A stretch of DNA of 64,000 bases, from the NCBI RefSeq assembly GCF_016862675.1, contig NZ_BONK01000009.1, forward strand, positions 172,513 to 236,512. The letters run 5' to 3'. This stretch comes from Cellulomonas chitinilytica (GTDB taxonomy: Bacteria > Actinomycetota > Actinomycetes > Actinomycetales > Cellulomonadaceae). Made by a program: the position numbers and the translations under genes. The notes beneath the pieces are model-generated. The model saw only the letters and a program-made list of their open reading frames with translations. It did not search any database and was not told the DNA's origin. Each line of letters opens with the position of its first letter. Positions within the stretch are counted from its first letter, which is position 1. Of this stretch, positions 49,747 to 58,877 are shown piece after piece.

Positions 49747-52700
49747 TCAGCTGAACGTGAACCAGTTGACGTTGACGAAGTCGGCCGGCTGACCGGACTC
49801 GAACGTCAGGTACACGGTGTGGTTGCCGGTGACCCCGGTGATGTTCGTCGGGACCGTCTTCCACGTCTGCCAGCCGCCGGTGTTGCCGATGGCGAAGGAG
49901 CCGACGGGCTGGGCGGTGAGGCTGTCGAGCCGGACGACGACCAGGCCGCTGACGCCGCCGGCTGCCCCGGACGCGACGCGGGCGCTGAACTGCGTCCGCG
50001 GCGCGCCGCCGAAGGAGACGTTGTCGAAGCGGAGGTAGTCGCCGTTGCTGACCCAGGCGACGTTCTCACCGCCGTCGACGTCGGACGTCGTCTCCTTCGC
50101 GATGCCCGTCTGGCCGTTGTATGCCTCGGCCTGAATCCGGGATGTCGCGTCGATGCCGGTGGTGGTGCCGGACGTCGTGACGGACACGGTGCCGCTGTTC
50201 GACGAGCGGTTGCCCGCCGCGTCGTACGCCCGCACCGCGAACGTGTACGCCGTGGAGGCCGACAGGCCCGTCGCCGCGTACGTCGTCCCGGTCGCCGTGC
50301 CGACCACCGAGCCGTTGCGCAGCACCTCGTACCCGGTGACACCCACGTTGTCCGTGGACGCCGACCACGACAGGTTCGTCGAGGACGTCGTCGTGCCGGA
50401 TGCGGCCAGGCCGCCCGGGGTCGACGGGGCCGTCGTGTCACCGCCGCCGGCGGACGTCGTCACGTTGACGGACGAGCTGGACGACGAGCGGTTGCCCGCC
50501 GCGTCGTACGCCCGCACCGCGAAGGTGTACGCCGTCGAGGCCGACAGGCCGGACGCCGCGTAGGACGTGCCGCTCGTCGTGCCGACGACCGTGCCGTTGC
50601 GCAGCACCTCGTACCCGGCGACGCCCACGTTGTCGGTCGACGCCGACCACGAGAGGTTCGTCGAGGTCGACGTCGTGCCCGACGCCGCGAGGCCGGACGG
50701 GGTCGACGGGGCCGTCGTGTCGACCGGGGCCGACACGTTCGAGCTCGCCACGGACCGGGCCGGGACGTTGAGCGTGACGCCGTTGGAGAAGGTCACGGTG
50801 ATCGCCGACCCGCTCATGTTCGCCGCCTGGTACGTCCGGACGCCGTTCTTCACGAACACCGCGTGCAGCGGGGTGTTCGCCGTGACCGACCGGTCGACGG
50901 TGCCGAGCCCGGACAGGCTCTTCAGCCAGTAGAAGGTGTGCGCCCTCGACTCGCCCTCCTCGACCGTGTACGAGTCGGCCTGCGAGCGGAACTGCGACAG
51001 CGCCGTCGGGGCGTCGGCCAGGGCCTGGAACTCCCAGATGATGTCCTTCCACACCGTCGCCGGGCCGCCGTTGTTCGTCGTCAGCTCGTTGAGGTTCCGG
51101 GTGATGTACGACGGGTTGTAGCCCAGGTACAGGTGGCCGCCCGTGCTGGGCAGCAGGTTGATGCCCTGGATCATCTCCGGCTCGGCGCTGAACCACGTCG
51201 AGTAGGAGCCGCCGTCGCCCCACACCATGCCGACCGTGGAGTGGCCGAACGCGGCGGGGAACGCCTCGTCGTCGGTGTCGAACCAGTAGTTCTCGATGGC
51301 CGACGCCTGCGTCGTGTAGAGGTAGATGCCCAGGTCACGGACCGTCTTGTTGCCCGTGGCCTGGCCCCACTGGATGAGCCCGCTGGCGAAGTTCATGCCC
51401 TCGGACGACGACTCCTGGTTGTTGCCCGCGCCGAACGCGCCGTGGCCGGCGGCCCAGTCGTGGCCCGCGTAGATGTCGAAGTCACGCAGGAACGGGAAGC
51501 GGGTGTCGGTGCGGTCCCAGTTCGCCGCGTCCTTGATGACGGTGTTGACCATGCCGCCGTACGCGGAGTCCGCGGCCCACGAGGGGTCGAACTCGGCGAC
51601 CGTCGCCGCGCCCACCACGTAGTAGCCGTAGTGGAAGTGGTGGTCGTTGAGGTCGGTGTCCGAGCCGTAGGAGGTCGGGTAGCCGATGAGGGTGCCCCAC
51701 GACGGGTTGTACCAGAACGCCCGCTGCGTCTCGCCGGACGAGGCGGTCATCCAGTCCGTCAGGCGCGTGCGCATGGCGCTCACGAGCGTGTCACGGGCGG
51801 AGGTGTTGCCGGTGGCGTTGGCGATCTGCGCGACCTGCGCGGCCCGGCCGAGCGCCTTGCCCGTCCAGTAGGTGTCCTCGGCGAAGCCCGCGAACGGGTC
51901 GCTGCCGGCGACCTGGCTCACGTAGGTGTTGAGCTGCGTCGCGTCCGCGGACCCCGACGCGAAGCCGGTGTTCGCGAGCTGCGGGAGCACGCCGTTGAAC
52001 GGCGTGACCGTCTGGAACTGCGTGCCGCCGATGACGACCTTCATCGGGCCGCGCGGCGAGACGTAGGAGTAGCCGCTCGGGTTCACGCCGGACAGGTTGT
52101 CCCGCTGGTGCGGGTACAGCGCGAACACCGTGCCCGTGCCGGAGCCCTGACGGGCCGTCGTGGTGAACGCGTACGTCGCGGTCATCTTCGCGGTGGACTC
52201 GTCGTACGACCACGACACCTTGGTGCCGGTCACGTGGTTGTGCGCGTAGGGGGCGTAGGCGTTGAGCGCGGTGACCTTGTCGGCCGTGCTGGTGCCGGTC
52301 GTCGTCGGGAGCACCGCGACGGAGAAGAACGTGCCGCCGTTCAGCGACGAGCTGATCGTGCTGCCGGAGACGTTCCACGTGGAACCGGTGGGGGCGAACG
52401 CCGCATAGTCGTGGCCGTTGATCGTGAAGCCGATCGCCGCGTTCGTGTTGCTCCACACGGTCGGCGCCGCCGCACCGGTGAGCGTCGCGCTCCCGCCGGT
52501 CTTCGTCGCGTAGACGAACGGCAGGCCGTGCCCGAACGTGGTGCGCAGGCTGTTGCTGCCGCTCGACCACAGCTCGCTCACGGTCCAGTCGGAGTAGCCG
52601 TCGACCTTGCCGTCGGCGTCGAGGCCGGCGATGCCGAGACGGAAGTCCTCGGCGTAGCTGTAGTGGTACTCGCTGACCCCGGTCGCGGTGCCGGAGATCG

Positions 52701-53115
52701 ACGCCGTCGTCGGGTAGCTGACGCCGAGCCCGTTCGTGAACGCGTGGAACGCGAGCGGGTGCGCCATGAGGTTCTCGGAGATCGACGCGCAGTCGAACTT
52801 GCGCCACAGCAGCGACGTCCACCAGTCGTTCGTGGGGATCGCACCGGCCGGGAAGTTCGACGTGACGTGCGCGCGCGGGTTCGTGATCGGGGTGTTGTTG
52901 CACTCGGTGGGCACTCCCCCACCGGACGGCGTGCCCTCCGCGTAGCTCCCCGAACCGACGGACACGGCGGCAGCGCGGGCGACGGGCAGGGCGATGGCCT
53001 GCACCAGGTACGCCACGACGGCGCCGATCACCACCATCGCCACGACAGCGCGGCGGTCCAGGGCGGGTCGGGGCGTCGTCGCCCCGGTCCCTGCGAGCTC
53101 TGGTCGAGCAGACAT
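49747..53115 (-). CDS. GH81 endo-beta-1,3-glucanase with two FN3 domains and a CBM6
   Basis: A 1,122-residue secreted enzyme that by family cleaves beta-1,3-glucan (curdlan, laminarin, fungal cell wall). The start at 53115 opens a signal/anchor region (residues 23-50). GH81 motifs: NDWWTSLLWRKFDC, GSDTDLNDHHFHYGYYVVGAATVAEFDP with the acid Asp, and NNQESSSEGMNFASGLIQWGQATG with the catalytic Glu. Two FN3 domains (about 795-888 and 891-983) follow, sharing DNVGVxGYEVLRNG, SASTAYTFAVRAYDAAGNRSS; a CBM6 (about 986-1122) ends the protein. It has a central-CG palindrome region behind it and a strong terminator. Confidence 0.92.
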   Translation of the reverse strand: MSARPELAGTGATTPRPALDRRAVVAMVVIGAVVAYLVQAIALPVARAAAVSVGSGSYAEGTPSGGGVPTECNNTPITNPRAHVTSNFPAGAIPTNDWWTSLLWRKFDCASISENLMAHPLAFHAFTNGLGVSYPTTASISGTATGVSEYHYSYAEDFRLGIAGLDADGKVDGYSDWTVSELWSSGSNSLRTTFGHGLPFVYATKTGGSATLTGAAAPTVWSNTNAAIGFTINGHDYAAFAPTGSTWNVSGSTISSSLNGGTFFSVAVLPTTTGTSTADKVTALNAYAPYAHNHVTGTKVSWSYDESTAKMTATYAFTTTARQGSGTGTVFALYPHQRDNLSGVNPSGYSYVSPRGPMKVVIGGTQFQTVTPFNGVLPQLANTGFASGSADATQLNTYVSQVAGSDPFAGFAEDTYWTGKALGRAAQVAQIANATGNTSARDTLVSAMRTRLTDWMTASSGETQRAFWYNPSWGTLIGYPTSYGSDTDLNDHHFHYGYYVVGAATVAEFDPSWAADSAYGGMVNTVIKDAANWDRTDTRFPFLRDFDIYAGHDWAAGHGAFGAGNNQESSSEGMNFASGLIQWGQATGNKTVRDLGIYLYTTQASAIENYWFDTDDEAFPAAFGHSTVGMVWGDGGSYSTWFSAEPEMIQGINLLPSTGGHLYLGYNPSYITRNLNELTTNNGGPATVWKDIIWEFQALADAPTALSQFRSQADSYTVEEGESRAHTFYWLKSLSGLGTVDRSVTANTPLHAVFVKNGVRTYQAANMSGSAITVTFSNGVTLNVPARSVASSNVSAPVDTTAPSTPSGLAASGTTSTSTNLSWSASTDNVGVAGYEVLRNGTVVGTTSGTSYAASGLSASTAYTFAVRAYDAAGNRSSSSSSVNVTTSAGGGDTTAPSTPGGLAASGTTTSSTNLSWSASTDNVGVTGYEVLRNGSVVGTATGTTYAATGLSASTAYTFAVRAYDAAGNRSSNSGTVSVTTSGTTTGIDATSRIQAEAYNGQTGIAKETTSDVDGGENVAWVSNGDYLRFDNVSFGGAPRTQFSARVASGAAGGVSGLVVVRLDSLTAQPVGSFAIGNTGGWQTWKTVPTNITGVTGNHTVYLTFESGQPADFVNVNWFTFS
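50157..50730 (-). repeat. Tandem FN3-coding repeat in the GH81 gene
   Basis: The two FN3 domains are encoded by DNA with long identical stretches (for example 41 nt near 50201 and 50483), shifted by 282 bp, or 94 codons. This is a recent tandem duplication and is subject to copy-number change. Confidence 0.85.
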
Positions 53116-53778
53116 CCGGTCATCTCCGATCTCAGACGCGTCGTGCACCGGCGGTCGTCGGGCGTTGCCGGGCACGAGGGGACGACGGCGCGCACGCCTG
53201 CTGGCGCACGCACCGGACGAGCGGGTCCGGCCGGTGTCGCGCGGGGGGCGCGGCGCCGGCTCGGGCGGGAGCGACGACCGTCCGCCCGGACGCTCGTCGT
53301 CGTGTGGAGCCGACGAGGTGCGTCCGGGCGTGACGATCGGGTGGGGCCAGGCGTCCCGGGGGCCGCCCTCGAACCGGCAGCGCCCGAAGGGCCTGGACGC
53401 CTCTGCTTTGAGGCGTTCCGGCCGTTGACTCGTGTCACCGGCGCTGCGGGGACCAGGGTGGCGGTCAGAGGTGGGCCACGTCAAGGCTCTGGCCTGGGAC
53501 GACACCGATCGTGCGACGGGCAGCACCGGGTCATCCACGATCGAGTGAACTTCGCCCGGTCGCCACAAACGGAAGTTTCGATACTTCCCGGGCGCCGTCG
53601 AGCCCCTGACGTGCTTCAACGTGTCAACGCCCCGCACCTGCGGTTTCACCCGCTGACGCCGGTCATCCTTCCGGGGGGCTCACACGATCTCGCCCCAGCC
53701 CCTACGTTGCGCCGTGCACCCGTATGGCGTGCCTGCGCGAAGGTGCGCGGTCGGGCGGACTCCAAAGGCGGAGAACTC
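53116..53778. other. 663-bp control region between the divergent glucanase genes
   Basis: No gene is supported here. It holds a central-CG palindrome (53571-53588), a GCCCGAAGGGC inverted repeat (53382-53392) and a TTGACT element (53426-53431) suited to a -35. The -10-like TACGTT at about 53703 precedes the GH16 gene by 75 bp. Confidence 0.65.
53571..53588. promoter_or_regulatory. 18-bp near-palindrome, candidate LacI-type operator for glucanases
   Basis: GGAAGTTTCGATACTTCC is palindromic at 16 of 18 positions with a CG centre, as in LacI-family operators. Its reverse half GGAAGTATC matches GAAAGTATC upstream of the CE15 esterase at 13745-13753 in 8 of 9 positions. A common regulator of the polysaccharide-degradation genes is possible. 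Confidence 0.5.
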
Positions 53779-56700
53779 GTGAGAGCAACAGCGATCCTGG
53801 CGGCGGCGGGCCTCGTCACCGCTGCAGTGGTGCCCCTGGCAGCGATCTCGTCGTCCGCGGCCAGCACCTCCACGCTGGCCGACTTCGAGGGCAGCACGGC
53901 TGCCCCGGCGTCGTACTACGTGTACGGCTCCGCCGGCTACGGCGTCCAGACGGTCCCCGCCGGCGACGCGCTCGCCCGCGCCGGCCAGAGCGCCGACACG
54001 AACGTCCTGTCCTTCGGGGCCGACGTCAGGGCGCAGGGCTCCTACGGCGGGTTCGGCGAGAACCTCGCCGCCGCCACCGACTGGTCGGCGTTCGACGGGC
54101 TCCAGTTCTGGATGTACGGCCGCAACACCGGCGCCACGTTCCGGTCGGAGCTGCTCGACGGCGACCGGGCGGGCTCGACCTACGCCGACGGCGAGCGCTT
54201 CGATGCGACGTTCGTCGACGACCGGACCGGGTGGAAGCTCGTCCAGATCCCCTTCGCCTCGTACACCTACGCCAGCCCCTACCAGCCGAACCCCGGCAAC
54301 GGGACGCTCGACCTCGACAAGATCTGGGGCTACGTCTTCCCCGTCGACACCGGCGCCGACGGCGGCAGCGGCTGGAAGTTCGACGACATCGCGCTCTACT
54401 CGGGCGGCACGGTCACCCCGACCGTCGCGCTCACCGCCCCGGCCGTCGACGTGGCCGAGGGCGGCACCGCGTCGCTCACCGTCCGCCTCAACGTCGCGCC
54501 GACGTCCGACGTCACCGTCGACTGGGCCACCGCCGACGGCACCGCGACCGCCGGCAGCGACTACACCGCAGGCTCCGGCACCCTCACGTTCGCCGCGGGC
54601 GAGACGACGAAGACCGTCACCGTCGCGACCACGCAGGACACCGCGACCGAGCCCAACGAGACGCTCACCGTCACGCTGTCCTCCCCCGCGGGCGCGACCC
54701 TGGGCCTCGCGACGACCACCGTCACGATCCGCGACGACGACGCGGCCCCCGCGGCCGCCGTCTGGGACTTCGTCCGGCCCGTCGAGTCGTTCACGTACCC
54801 GGGCGCGCTGCCCGCAGGCACCGACGCCGACGGCAACGCGGTCGGGTTCGAGACGTTCACCGACCCCGGCGCCGCCGCGTCGATCGCGCTCACGGCACCG
54901 CCGTCGCCCGTGCCCGGCAGCACCTCGACGAAGGCGCTGAAGGTCTCGCTCACCGCCCCCGCCTACGCGGGCGTCACGCACAAGTTCACCAACTCCGTCG
55001 CGAACATGTGGACCTCGCAGGACTGGAGCCGGTACGAGGGCCTCAGCTTCTGGCTGTACGGCACCAACACCGGCACGCAGCTGTTCGTCGACATCCTCGA
55101 CAACCGCACCGCCGGCTCCACCACCGACGACGCCGGCCGGTACTCCTACGGCTTCACCGACGACTTCACCGGCTGGCACTACTACGACATCCCGTTCTCG
55201 TCGTTCAGCCGGAAGGAGATCGGCAACGGCGCACCCGCCGACGGCCTGACCCTCACGCAGGTCAACGGCTGGGCGTTCGGCGCCGCCCCGACGAAGGGCG
55301 CCCAGACCTGGTACCTCGCCGACGTCGCCGCCACCGTCCCCGAGACCGTCGTCGAGGACTACGAGTACCCGGCCGGTGCGCTCCCGTCCGGCGTCTCGAC
55401 GGACGGCGTCGGCCTCGGCTTCCAGACGTACTCCGGCAACAGCGGCACGTCGGCCGTCACGACCGCACCCGTCGGTGCGCGACCGGGCGCCGCCGGCAGC
55501 AGCCGGGCGCTGTCGCTCACGCTCAACGTCCCTGGCGGCTCGTGGGCCGGGGTGTCGCACGCGTTCCAGGACGGCTCCGCCTGGGCCGGCCAGGACTGGA
55601 GCGGCTCGCAGGGCCTGAGCTTCTGGTTCCTCGGCGAGAACAGCGGCTCGAACTACTACGTCGACATCGTCGAGAACAACCCGGCCGGTGCCACCGGCGA
55701 CCACGCCGACCGGTTCTCCGCGCAGATCACCGACGACCACAACGGGTGGACGTTCGTCGAGCTGCCGTGGTCCGCGTTCAGCTGGAAGAACATCGGCAAC
55801 GGCGCCCCGAACGACGGGCTCACGCTCGAGGAGGTGCACGGCTACGCCATCGGCGCCGTCACCACGACGACCTCCCGCACGGTCCTCGTCGACCGGATGG
55901 CCCTGTGGGGCAACAGCCTCAAGGACGTCCCCGTCACCGTCGGCTTCGACCGCGCCGAGTACCCCGTGACGGAGGGCGCGACCGCGACCGCCCGCGTGGC
56001 GCTCTCCCGGGCGGCCGAGGCACCGGTCACCGTCCACGTCACGACCACCACGGCCGAGCCGACCGTCACCGACGGCGACGCCGCCACTCCCGGCGCCGAC
56101 TTCACCGTCGCCTCCGCCGACCTCACGTTCGCCCCCGGGCAGACCGTCGCGACGTTCCCCGTCACGACCCTGCAGGACACGAAGGACGAGGTCACCGAGC
56201 GGGTCACCCTCACCCTCTCCGGTGCCACGGGCGCGCAGCTCGACGGCTACATGCCGTTCGCGGAGGTCGTCATCGCCGACGACGACGCCACGAGCACCTC
56301 GCTCGTCGACGACTTCGAGCAGGGCCCGGGGCTGTGGACCGCGACCGGCGGCGTCCTCACCGGCCGCACCCTCACGGCGGGCGACGCCGACGCCTACCCG
56401 GGACAGGCCGACCGCGAGGGCGTCGCGTCGTTCGCCGTCACCGGCCCGACGGCCACCCTCGACCGGACGTTCGCCGAGCCGCAGGACTGGACCGACGGAG
56501 CAGGGCTGTCGTTCTGGTACCACGGCACCGGCGACGGCTCCCCCGTCGACCTCGTCCTCAAGGACGACGCGGCGGCCGACCCCGGCCCCGCGGGGTGGAC
56601 GAACGTCACCTACCGCGACGACTTCGACGGTGCCGCCGGTGCTGCGGCCGACCCCGCGAGCTGGGGCAACGAGACCGGCGGGCACGGCTGGGGGAACGAC

Positions 56701-57846
56701 GAGAAGCAGTACTACACCGACGGCAACGCCAACGCGGCGACCGACGGCGCAGGCCACCTCGCCATCACCGTGAAGCCGAACACCAACCCCGCGTACCTGT
56801 GCACCAGCGACGGCACGCCCTGCGACTACACCTCGGGCCGCCTGACGTCCTTCGGCAAGAAGGAGTTCCGGTACGGGCACGTCGAGGCCCGCGTCAAGGT
56901 CCCGTCGGGCGAGGGCCTGTGGCCGGCGTTCTGGTCGCTCGGCAGCGACTTCTTCGACGTCGACTGGCCGCAGACCGGCGAGATCGACGTGATGGAGCAC
57001 GTCGAGGGCGACCACGGCGCCACCAACGAGGCGTTCGGGACGATCCACGGTCCGGGGTACTCCGGCGGTGCGTCGATCGGCGGCACCACCACCGTCCCCG
57101 GTGCGCTGTCCGACGCCTTCCACACGTTCGCGATCGACTGGGAGCCCGGGCACATCACCTGGCTGCTCGACGGGGACGTGTTCTTCGAGGCCACGCCCGC
57201 CACGGTTCCGGCCGGGAAGCAGTGGGTGTTCGACCACCCGTTCTTCCTCATCATGAACATGGCCATCGGCGGCAACTTTGGCGGCACCATCGCGCCCGAC
57301 CTGCAGGTGCCCGCGTCGATGCTCGTCGACTACGTCGAGGTCCGGCAGGCCCCCGACACCGCCGAGCGGTTCACCACGTCGTTCGTCGACGACGTCGCCG
57401 GGTGGCGTCAGGTGCAGGTGCCGTTCACCGCGTTCCGGCGGGCCGCGTCCCAGCCCGCCGGGGCCCCCGACAACGGGCTGACGCTCGGTGCGGTGCACGG
57501 GGTGAGCCTCGTGCTCAACAGCCGTCCCGCGGGTGCGGTCGGCCGGTTCGCCGCGATCGTCCCGACCGCCGTGGCGGGCGACACGGTGATGGTCGACGCG
57601 CTGCGCACGCCGGCCGTGCTCGGCGCCGTCACGCCCACCATCGCGACCGCGACGGGCACGGGCACGACCGCCGGGGCGGGCACCCCGGCGGCCGCCAAGC
57701 CGGCCGCTGCGACGCCGGCGGGCGCCGCGCAGCGGCTGGCGGCGACGGGCGCCGCGCTCCTGGTCCCGGGGGCGGTCCTCGCCGGGGTGCTGGTGGCCCT
57801 CGGCACCGCCCTCGTGCTGCGCCGGCGGCACGGGCTGCGGGCCTGA
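53779..57846 (+). CDS. Multidomain GH16 beta-glucanase, LAxTG-anchored, catalytic domain inserted in a CBM-like domain
   Basis: A 1,355-residue exported protein, start GTG at 53779. After a signal peptide (1-30) come four CBM11/CIA30-like domains (A about 32-209, B 327-518, C 524-710, D 842-1275) and two Calx-beta domains (212-323 and 717-837). Domain D is interrupted at about 940 by a GH16 domain (944-1190) with the catalytic motif GEIDVMEH (Glu1068, Asp1070, Glu1073); the second half of D resumes at DTAERFTTSFVDDVAGWRQVQVPFTAF. A Pro/Ala/Thr linker, LAATG (1320-1324), a hydrophobic helix and RRRHGLRA end the protein, the pattern of class E sortase substrates. It likely hydrolyses beta-1,3/1,4-glucans on the cell surface. 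Confidence 0.88.
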   Translation: MRATAILAAAGLVTAAVVPLAAISSSAASTSTLADFEGSTAAPASYYVYGSAGYGVQTVPAGDALARAGQSADTNVLSFGADVRAQGSYGGFGENLAAATDWSAFDGLQFWMYGRNTGATFRSELLDGDRAGSTYADGERFDATFVDDRTGWKLVQIPFASYTYASPYQPNPGNGTLDLDKIWGYVFPVDTGADGGSGWKFDDIALYSGGTVTPTVALTAPAVDVAEGGTASLTVRLNVAPTSDVTVDWATADGTATAGSDYTAGSGTLTFAAGETTKTVTVATTQDTATEPNETLTVTLSSPAGATLGLATTTVTIRDDDAAPAAAVWDFVRPVESFTYPGALPAGTDADGNAVGFETFTDPGAAASIALTAPPSPVPGSTSTKALKVSLTAPAYAGVTHKFTNSVANMWTSQDWSRYEGLSFWLYGTNTGTQLFVDILDNRTAGSTTDDAGRYSYGFTDDFTGWHYYDIPFSSFSRKEIGNGAPADGLTLTQVNGWAFGAAPTKGAQTWYLADVAATVPETVVEDYEYPAGALPSGVSTDGVGLGFQTYSGNSGTSAVTTAPVGARPGAAGSSRALSLTLNVPGGSWAGVSHAFQDGSAWAGQDWSGSQGLSFWFLGENSGSNYYVDIVENNPAGATGDHADRFSAQITDDHNGWTFVELPWSAFSWKNIGNGAPNDGLTLEEVHGYAIGAVTTTTSRTVLVDRMALWGNSLKDVPVTVGFDRAEYPVTEGATATARVALSRAAEAPVTVHVTTTTAEPTVTDGDAATPGADFTVASADLTFAPGQTVATFPVTTLQDTKDEVTERVTLTLSGATGAQLDGYMPFAEVVIADDDATSTSLVDDFEQGPGLWTATGGVLTGRTLTAGDADAYPGQADREGVASFAVTGPTATLDRTFAEPQDWTDGAGLSFWYHGTGDGSPVDLVLKDDAAADPGPAGWTNVTYRDDFDGAAGAAADPASWGNETGGHGWGNDEKQYYTDGNANAATDGAGHLAITVKPNTNPAYLCTSDGTPCDYTSGRLTSFGKKEFRYGHVEARVKVPSGEGLWPAFWSLGSDFFDVDWPQTGEIDVMEHVEGDHGATNEAFGTIHGPGYSGGASIGGTTTVPGALSDAFHTFAIDWEPGHITWLLDGDVFFEATPATVPAGKQWVFDHPFFLIMNMAIGGNFGGTIAPDLQVPASMLVDYVEVRQAPDTAERFTTSFVDDVAGWRQVQVPFTAFRRAASQPAGAPDNGLTLGAVHGVSLVLNSRPAGAVGRFAAIVPTAVAGDTVMVDALRTPAVLGAVTPTIATATGTGTTAGAGTPAAAKPAAATPAGAAQRLAATGAALLVPGAVLAGVLVALGTALVLRRRHGLRA

Positions 57847-57848
57847 CT

Positions 57849-57882
57849 CCCGCCGCGGACCACGGGAAGGGTCCGCGGCGGG
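57849..57882 (+). terminator. Hairpin terminator after the GH16 gene
   Basis: A 13-bp perfect stem (57849-57861 with 57870-57882) closes an 8-nt loop, starting 2 nt after the stop codon. Confidence 0.8.
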
Positions 57883-57892
57883 AACCCTCGGT

Positions 57893-57924
57893 GGTGGGGC
57901 GTCCGGTCCTCCGGGCGCCCCACC
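57893..57924 (-). terminator. Hairpin terminator of the flavin oxidoreductase gene
   Basis: A 9-bp stem (ggtggggcg / cgccccacc) with a 14-nt loop lies 1 nt past the stop codon of the minus-strand LLM oxidoreductase gene. Confidence 0.65.
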
Positions 57925-57925
57925 G

Positions 57926-58795
57926 TCACGTGACCGGGCGCTCCGCGGACCGCCGCGCCTCGCCGACGCGCTGCTGCACCACCGGGACGACGTCCCGGGC
58001 GACGGTCTCGAGCTCGCCGGGGTCGTCCGACGCGACGACGAACACGCTCACGCCGTCCTCCACCGCGAGCCGCACCACCTCGTCGACGCCGACCTGCGGG
58101 CCGATGTTGAGCAGGCGCGTGACCTCCCGGGGGTCCCGCCCGGCGGCGACCGCGGCGGCGTCGATCGTCGCGTTCCCGCGACCCAGGTCGCCCGGCTGCA
58201 GGCGCCCGAGCGACGGCAGCCACCCCTGCGCCGACCGGCCGACGAGCCGCAGCATCCGCGGCTTCAGGGCCCCCAGCCAGATCGGGACCTCGTGCGCCGG
58301 CGCCGGACCGCGCTTGGCGCCGTCCACGTGGTGGTGCCGGCCGCCCGCACGCAACGGGCCGCGCCCGTCGGTGTCCCACACGCCGCGGATCACCTCGATC
58401 GCCTCCGTGAGCGCGTCGACGCTCTCACCGGGAGTCAGCCGCGGGGCGCCCATCGCCTCGATCGCGTCCCAGAACGCCCCCGCCCCCAGCCCGAGCGCGA
58501 CGCGGCCGCCGGTCAGCAGGTCGAGGCTCGCGACCGAGCGCGCCAGCACGGCCGGCTGGCGCAACGGCAGGTTGAGCACGTTGCCGGCGAGCTCGACCCG
58601 GTGGGTGTGCGCGGCCACCCAGGTCAGCAGCGTCCAGGTGTCGAGGAACGCGGGCTGGTACGGGTGGTCCTGGAAGGTCACGAGGTCGAACCCGAGCTCC
58701 TCACTGAGGATCGCCAGCCCGACGGGGTGCTCCGGCGGTGCGTTGGACGGCGTGACGAACGTGCCGAACCGGAGCGGGTGACCGTAGTCGGGCAT
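57926..58795 (-). CDS. LLM-class flavin-dependent oxidoreductase (luciferase-like)
   Basis: A 289-residue TIM-barrel enzyme of the bacterial luciferase-like family. Recognised parts: LRFGTFVTPSN at the first strand, LSEELGFDLVTFQDHPYQPAFLDTWTLLTWVAAHTHRVELAGNVLNLPLRQPAVLARSVASLDLLTGGRVALGLGAG (split) and PIWLGALKPRMLRLVGRSAQGWLPSL. FMN or F420 is the expected cofactor; the substrate is unknown. The start ATG at 58795 gives the usual beginning of the family. Confidence 0.87.
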   Translation of the reverse strand: MPDYGHPLRFGTFVTPSNAPPEHPVGLAILSEELGFDLVTFQDHPYQPAFLDTWTLLTWVAAHTHRVELAGNVLNLPLRQPAVLARSVASLDLLTGGRVALGLGAGAFWDAIEAMGAPRLTPGESVDALTEAIEVIRGVWDTDGRGPLRAGGRHHHVDGAKRGPAPAHEVPIWLGALKPRMLRLVGRSAQGWLPSLGRLQPGDLGRGNATIDAAAVAAGRDPREVTRLLNIGPQVGVDEVVRLAVEDGVSVFVVASDDPGELETVARDVVPVVQQRVGEARRSAERPVT

Positions 58796-58877
58796 GGCGC
58801 CAGCATCGACCCGCCGGCTCGTCGCGACAACGGCGGCGGCGTCGGCCGGCCGCGGCGACGTCGTCGCGACGAACCGG

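Noticed and set aside
53380..53391. A further copy of the cargo-gene 12-mer in the glucanase intergenic region
   Set aside because: Only 10 of 12 bases match and it lies 265 bp or more from either start codon, so it does not share the position seen before the cargo genes.
49735..53778. Upstream extension of the GH16 reading frame by more than 1,300 codons
   Set aside because: The extension runs antisense to the GH81 gene. The GTG at 53779 opens a good signal peptide, so the protein starts there.
53680..57831. A 1,383-codon minus-strand frame opposite the GH16 gene
   Set aside because: Low-complexity shadow with no domains; the plus-strand gene explains the region fully.
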